From Chara braunii (lineage: Eukaryota; Streptophyta; Charophyceae; Charales; Characeae), in NCBI GenBank assembly GCA_003427395.1, contig BFEA01000746.1, positions 378,691-412,175 of the forward strand: 33,485 bases of DNA, read 5' to 3'. The number at the start of each line of letters is the position of its first letter. The first letter of the stretch is position 1. The notes under the pieces are model-generated. The model was not told the origin of the DNA. It was given only the letters and a program-made list of their open reading frames with translations, and ran no database searches. A program made the translations under genes and the position numbers. Positions 28,746 through 33,485 of the stretch are shown piece by piece.

Positions 28746-28991
28746 TTAATTGACCAAAAAACGAATGCAATGCCACCTTCTCCCCACCTTCCGCTAGTTC
28801 ATCCTTTAGTCTGATTTCGGACAGAATAAAAAGAAAATTGAAATCCACGCATGCATTCCTTCAATCAATCTGATTGAGTTCTGAAAAGAAAGAAAAAATC
28901 ATAAGAGAACATACACATATCTATTTGACAAACTAGAGAGATGTAAGGGTAAGGGTAGAGTGGGTTCACATAGGACAACAAAAAGTTATAC

Positions 28992-29121
28992 CTGACAGTT
29001 CTCTGCCTTTCGTCTAGGCTCCGACAGAGCTCCCGAAATCGGTGGGGCAACCTCCCACAAAGGTCTTGCTGCGGTCCTGTGTATTGCAATCTTTTATGTC
29101 GTCTTCCTCTTCGAATAAAGA
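28992..29121 (-). other. Exon-like segment conserved in both arms (arm B)
   Basis: The minus strand shows TTCTCATTCTAAGTCTAG as a splice-acceptor-like end, then about 130 bp ending CAG|GTATAAC (28992/28991). The aligned frame includes RPLWEVAPPISGALSEPRRK. An upstream one-base indel relative to arm A shifts the frame, so at least one copy is broken. Confidence 0.35.
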
Positions 29122-29164
29122 CTAGACTTAGAATGAGAAGCGCAGAAAAAGATAAGTCACACTC

Positions 29165-29690
29165 TCAACATAAAATTCCCACGAGAAATGAAAGTTGAAA
29201 AAACATTCCATAAAAAAAAATCCTTCATATTTATAAATTATCATTCTAATGTTCATCCAATTCTAAAATTTCTTGTTTTATTTGATAAGTTCCCGTCTAA
29301 AAATGAGTTTCCCCTTCCAACTACATCTATTTGTTCAAGATGGAATGAATGTCTGGACGAGTTTATGAAATGTTTTAATTAAATTTTCATTCTACTACAA
29401 CAAATATCTTCTAATTTAGATTGGATTAACCTATTTATGACTGGAAATCCTTTTTTAGAATGACAATCCAATTAAAATATTTCATGAACTCATCCAAACT
29501 TTCATTCGATCTCTAGCATGCAGTCCAAATAAGAAGGGATGCCCTATTCTTGGAATGAAAGTTTGCAAATAAGATCAAATTTTTTAAAATTTGAATAACA
29601 TTTTTTAAGATGGAATGAAAATTTTAAATTTAGATTGTAATTTTACTATAGAATGATTATTTAATTCTAGGAATTCTTTTCGTTGCTCGA
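29165..29690. mobile_element. Foldback MITE-like element inserted in arm B
   Basis: AGATGGAATGAATGTCTGGACGAG.. (29339-29393) is complementary at about 80% to 29458-29512 (..CATCCAAACTTTCATTCGATCT). Weaker complementarity extends outward on both sides (TTTTATTTGATAAGTT against AAGTTTGCAAATAAGATC). The element is AT-rich with many GGAATGAAA/TTTCATTCC motifs and no ORF of note. It interrupts arm B homology. Ends and target duplication could not be fixed. Confidence 0.6.
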
Positions 29691-30470
29691 GATACAAGAA
29701 TGGGATAGACTCAACTTGCACGGAAGGGCCTTGATATCTGGATGCGCCCGAGGGCCCCGCAATGGTGACCAAAACGATGAGGAAATTATCAAACCGCGGC
29801 TCACCGCATGATATGGCGGTCTTCCGACATTCCTCAAATTTACAATGGTGATCCCCTTGTTGAAGTAAAACCGTTCCTCAACTTACAAAACTACTTTTTT
29901 TTACCCAACTGCCGCCACGTAGCTTAGAGATGCCGCGTTCGAACAAAACCTTCCATTGTGATAAATCTGAAACCCAGTGGAAATACTGTAGACTCAAATG
30001 AAACCATGCGTAGACACTCCACCAACGGTACGCAAGGTGGCAACAAAAGTATCTAATGAAAACAAAATTCTGCAGTTGTTTGGACAGACTGTTGTAAGAA
30101 CAGTCGAAGTCACACAACAACAACACTTTCACTTTGTAACACTTGGAGAACAGGTGATTCTCGAGTCAAGTAAATCAACCATCCGTTAAGTACCTGCAGC
30201 AAACCCTACGGACTAAAACCTTGGTGATTCAACACAAACACGGCAGCCAGGTAGCAACACTTGGGTTCTCGTGATCAACACAGTGGTTCTGATGAAGAAA
30301 CACAACTCGATCCTTCAGGTAAGCAGTTCTTCATTACGTCTCTTTTCAATACCCATGTATTACCTGATTTGCAGCAACCTCGTCGTCCGACATATTAAGA
30401 GCATATCTTTCCCTAGATATGCGAAGGTACATTCCTACAAGATCACCTATAACATATCAAAGAACGAGGG

Positions 30471-31320
30471 ATGACTCTGTCACTTAATCATGGTCAGGTG
30501 CATAGCTCATTTAGCTTAGCTTCCATGAAAGAAACAGGGTTGGAGTCATGTAGTTGTATCACGGCAGCATGGCGACAAGCAACACAACGATGATAGCAAT
30601 TGTTTGGTTCAATAATTGAGAATGAATCTTTCACTAGAATATGAGAAGATATGTGTCTTCTTTCTCAACCGTTGAACGTCAAAGGTGAGTTCCTCAACAT
30701 TTTCTCTCTCTTTTTGTTTGTGTGTTTGCTACAAATACAAATTAATTCACCGCTCGACTCGTTTCTTGCCAGCGGCGATGCTGACTGCGATCAAGACAAG
30801 CTACCACGAGCGAGATACGAGCATCGACTCTATGGCGAGAAAAAACAGACTCTAGATGACCATGACGAAGGATGACCCTGTCACTTAATCTTGGTCATGT
30901 GCATAACTCATTTAGCACAACACCATGAAAGAAACAGGGTTGGGGTCAGATAGTTGTATCACGACAGCATGGCGACAAGCAGCACCATGGTGATAGCAAT
31001 TGTTTGGTTCAATAATCAAGAATGAATCTTTCACTAGAATATGGTAAGATACGTGTCATCTTCCTTAACCATTGCACGTCAAAGGTGAGTTCCTCAACCT
31101 TTTTTCTCTATCTTTGTGTGTGTGTTTGCCACAAATACAGATTAGCTCACCGCTCGACTCGTTTAGTGCCAGCGGCGATACTAACCGAGGTCAGGACAAG
31201 CTACCACGAGCAGGATGCGGGCATCGACTCGATATGAGCAGCGATAAGGGGGAAGAAAAACCGTCATGATGAGCACAAACACTACGACGAGAAAGACCAA
31301 ACCCCAGATGACCATGACGA
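30471..31320 (+). repeat. Tandem direct duplication, unit about 401 bp
   Basis: ATGACTCTGTCACTTAATCA (30471) recurs as ATGACCCTGTCACTTAATCT (30872). The copies align at about 85% through CATGAAAGAAACAGGGTTGG, GCAATTGTTTGGTTCAATAA, GTCAAAGGTGAGTTCCTCAA, CACCGCTCGACTCGTTT and GACAAGCTACCACGAGC. Copy 2 has about 45 extra bases before its GACCATGACGAAGG end (31307). Conserved GTCAAAG|GTGAGT resembles a splice donor, but no frame is kept in both copies. Confidence 0.85.
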
Positions 31321-31720
31321 AGGAGATTATCACTGTGAAGGCTACCGCCTCAGCGCGCATGACCATCTAAATAAAAACGAGTCCAAGGAGCTGTGCAACC
31401 ACCAATCATGAGGACGATGATCGGAATAGGTAGCGCCAGTAGCAGATTCAGTTAGGGAACCCGACAATCACGAGAGAAACAACATGGTAACCCATGAGAT
31501 CACGATGGTGATGCGCACGACTATGGTCGTTCTGCGCTACTTAGCAATGTAAAAAATAAATAAGAATGAATCCTCTGCTAAATCAGCGGAAAATGCTTCG
31601 TCCTTAAAAAAACGAGCATCAGGCCAAAGTCGACGACTGTTGAAACCAACAGCACGTAGTAGTTGGACACTATGACCACGACAGAGGAGGGGGCCACTAC
31701 TGCCACCAACACATTGATAT
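31181..31720 (-). other. Valine-rich hydrophobic frames, doubtful coding
   Basis: Minus frame 31366-31181 contains FTVIISFVMVIWGLVFLVVV, a transmembrane-like stretch. A second minus frame at about 31700-31590 reads VLVAVVAPSSVVVIVSNYYV.. . They are in different frames, lack a shared start and match no family I know. The first overlaps the 401 bp repeat. Weak resemblance of MRAEAVAFTVII to NEAEAALLLFVV at about 18500 could mean both are outer-arm homologues; unproven. Confidence 0.2.
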
Positions 31721-33088
31721 TGTCCGCTCATACGAGATGATCATCGTCTTATGCAGATCGTGTCAAGTGCCCTAAACAAAGTCCCACATGAGGAACTTAA
31801 CAAAGTCGATCACCAAGAAGAGCGACACGATCTTAATGAAGTGCGGGCTGTCACTTCCAAGGTGACAAATACGAGGAACAACACAACTACTATCCAGTTT
31901 TCAGCAAATAACAGCCTTAGGACCTCGTGTTTGAGGAAGACGATCGACAGGATCACAATTGCATCCCTGATTATGAGCGCAAGAGGCAACGATATCCTCG
32001 CCCCGCTATTGAACCACTTTCGTCATCCTTTCTCCTCCTTATAGTTATCAACGATTCTGCACACGATGCTTCACCCATTGGTCCGATAGATTTGTCAAAA
32101 CAAATCATGAACCCTCTGTCTGTCGGACCTCGTAGCATTTATAGATGAAGGTGTATGTGACCGCGAGTGAATGGGCTACGCTAATCTGTTTTGCCTCGTT
32201 CCAATTTTAACAGATGTCCCGAAGGATAGTGCCCAAACGTTGGCCCAAAGGCACCAGCGTCATATTGGTTGGTTTCATGTTGTTGCTGCAACATTTTACT
32301 TACCTACTTCCAATGAAGTTCGAACTCAGGCTTGTATTTCAACAGTTCATATGTGTCCCAATTGATCCGAGTTAGTCGGTTTCACCGTTGGTCCTTGAAC
32401 CGGTATAAGAACCGGTAAAGAAAAATGAGACAACTTAAATAAATATAAATAAATAAATAATGACAATAAAAACGAGAAACACAAAGACAAAGAGGAGAGA
32501 GGGGAACCGCTGCCACCCCCTTCTCCTACATATCGGATTTGTTGACGCGACTGGTGGCAAAACCAAGGGGGATAGCCCCGTCGGGCCCTCAACCCCTCAA
32601 TTTCTTCAATAATGCTCCATTACTCTGGCATCGCCGTCAATAGGCTTTAATCCCTGGATCTGCAAGGTGAAAATCTAGTACCATAACTAATAGCGTTAAG
32701 CCTAAGGTTGAGATCAATAACCGCAAAAATCTATATAGGTGAGAGTTTTGCGATGCATAAGTCTACAAAAGCATTCGAAGGCCACAAACTGGCCTACCAA
32801 CCAAATCCACGACCACCCACCCATGTAAATGGACATACTTTAGCACGTGGGCATGCCGAAACATACCATGGTCATTCCTTCGCCTATCGTTTAAAATCAC
32901 AGTCATCGAGTTCCCGCATCCACCATGTGGAGACCCGTTCCCTGTTTTCGACCCATCGTTCGCTCCATTCATCACACAAAAGTCTGCATTGCCGCCAAAG
33001 TCGCCCTCCGCATACGCATAAGCGCACGTGCACCACGGTTACATAAATGGAAAGGATTACTTAGTTCTAGTTTAATCAACATCAAAAG
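31720..33088. other. Intergenic stretch, no gene seen
   Basis: Several frames of 60-110 codons overlap on both strands without domains or codon bias. AT-rich AATAAATAAATAAATAA occurs at about 32440. Composition suggests decayed repeat DNA. Confidence 0.4.
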
Positions 33089-33421
33089 TTGGCCAGAGGA
33101 TACGCAAACTCTATAACATCAATAAGAAACATCACGCGTGCCTCAAAACTACGTGCCCACACACTCTTTCCTTTCAGTCAAACATTTAGTCAACGTAAAA
33201 GATACTACAACCACGACTCACGCGATGCACTCTTTGTCAGACTGTATGGCGAATTAGCAATAGTCGAATTAAACCACCAGTACATCCAACTATTGGTGGC
33301 GGACCCTTTTCGGAAGCCGGCCGACGCCGATTCAATTTATCTACGACGCTGGGCTTCTGAAATTTTCGTAGGCGACGAGTTTCGTTTTCATCAAGGTTGG
33401 GGCTGTGTACTGGCGGTTTAA
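33089..33421 (+). CDS. Hypothetical ORF, 110 aa, doubtful
   Basis: An ATG-to-stop frame. Its second half (RDALFVRLYGELAIVELNHQ.., FRKPADADSIYLRRWASEIF) has balanced, protein-like composition, whereas the first 50 residues do not. The true segment may begin upstream in another frame or be an exon. No family recognised. Confidence 0.25.
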   Translation: MARGYANSITSIRNITRASKLRAHTLFPFSQTFSQRKRYYNHDSRDALFVRLYGELAIVELNHQYIQLLVADPFRKPADADSIYLRRWASEIFVGDEFRFHQGWGCVLAV

Positions 33422-33485
33422 GCAGGACATAGCTTGTTTCTGCACGGAGCGGTGTTAATCCTTCTTTATTTGGGAAACAATCAAT

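Larger units (their letters stand above)
25060..30100 (-). repeat. Arm B of the very large diverged inverted repeat
   Basis: The collinear reverse complement of arm A; exact anchors are listed there. Order from inside out: terminal module (25075-25400), an insertion of about 430 bp (25560-25990), spacer (25990-27100), 120 bp array (27130-27730), hairpin array (27991-28745), exon-like segment (28992-29121), then a foldback element (about 29165-29690), after which weaker homology to arm A resumes at about 29700-29860. Arms clearly older than the hairpin-element insertion are implied by the about 25% divergence. Confidence 0.85.

Overview
The window is nuclear DNA from a plant. The best gene evidence is the first coding exon of a C-type cyclin-dependent kinase (CDKC) on the minus strand at 4673-4782, ending in a consensus GTGAGT splice donor. 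The rest is intergenic: microsatellites, two SINE/LINE-type remnants, broken retroelement ORFs, and long repeat structures. There are no operons, Shine-Dalgarno sites or compact genes. The broken DUF4283-like/CCHC ORF at 7.7-9.1 kb resembles a family I associate with liverworts, so a bryophyte is my best guess, at low confidence. No rRNA gene, functional tRNA gene or CRISPR array was seen.

Layout. 1-2160: mosaic of TA-rich DNA with about eight copies of a roughly 70 bp hairpin element and an 85 bp exact direct repeat. 2160-4660: low-complexity tracts, including a (GA)n run of about 130 bp. 4673-5300: CDKC exon 1 and its GA/CT-rich upstream region. 5310-6320: degenerate minisatellite, an inverted repeat, and a tRNA-headed SINE-like element. 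6.8-7.3 kb: 344 bp direct repeat. 7714-9129: broken CCHC ORF (+). 9553-11000: broken gag-like and LINE-endonuclease-like remnants (-). 11-18 kb: AT-rich, gene-poor, with degenerate tandem arrays (60 bp units at 14.0-14.4 kb, a 357-381 bp duplication at 15.1-15.8 kb). 18.05-18.47 kb: two back-to-back copies of a module that recurs near 24.5 and 25.2 kb.

The most notable structure is a very large, diverged inverted repeat: arm A about 19.9-24.7 kb (+) and arm B about 25.06-30.1 kb (-), around a loop of about 360 bp. From outside to inside each arm carries: a stretch with an exon-like segment; an array of 9-10 short hairpins sharing a loop core but with unit-specific, self-complementary stems; an array of 5-6 units of about 120 bp; a spacer; and a terminal module with its own hairpin. 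Arm A is interrupted by about 1 kb (22.67-23.70 kb) of TA repeat, one hairpin element and a GC-palindromic element containing a 600-N gap. Arm B is interrupted by about 430 bp (25.56-25.99 kb) and by a foldback MITE-like element (29.2-29.7 kb). 30.47-31.32 kb holds a 401 bp tandem duplication; the remainder to 33485 has only doubtful ORFs.

No gene set here can be shown to work together. All alignments were made by eye, so identities and outer boundaries are approximate.
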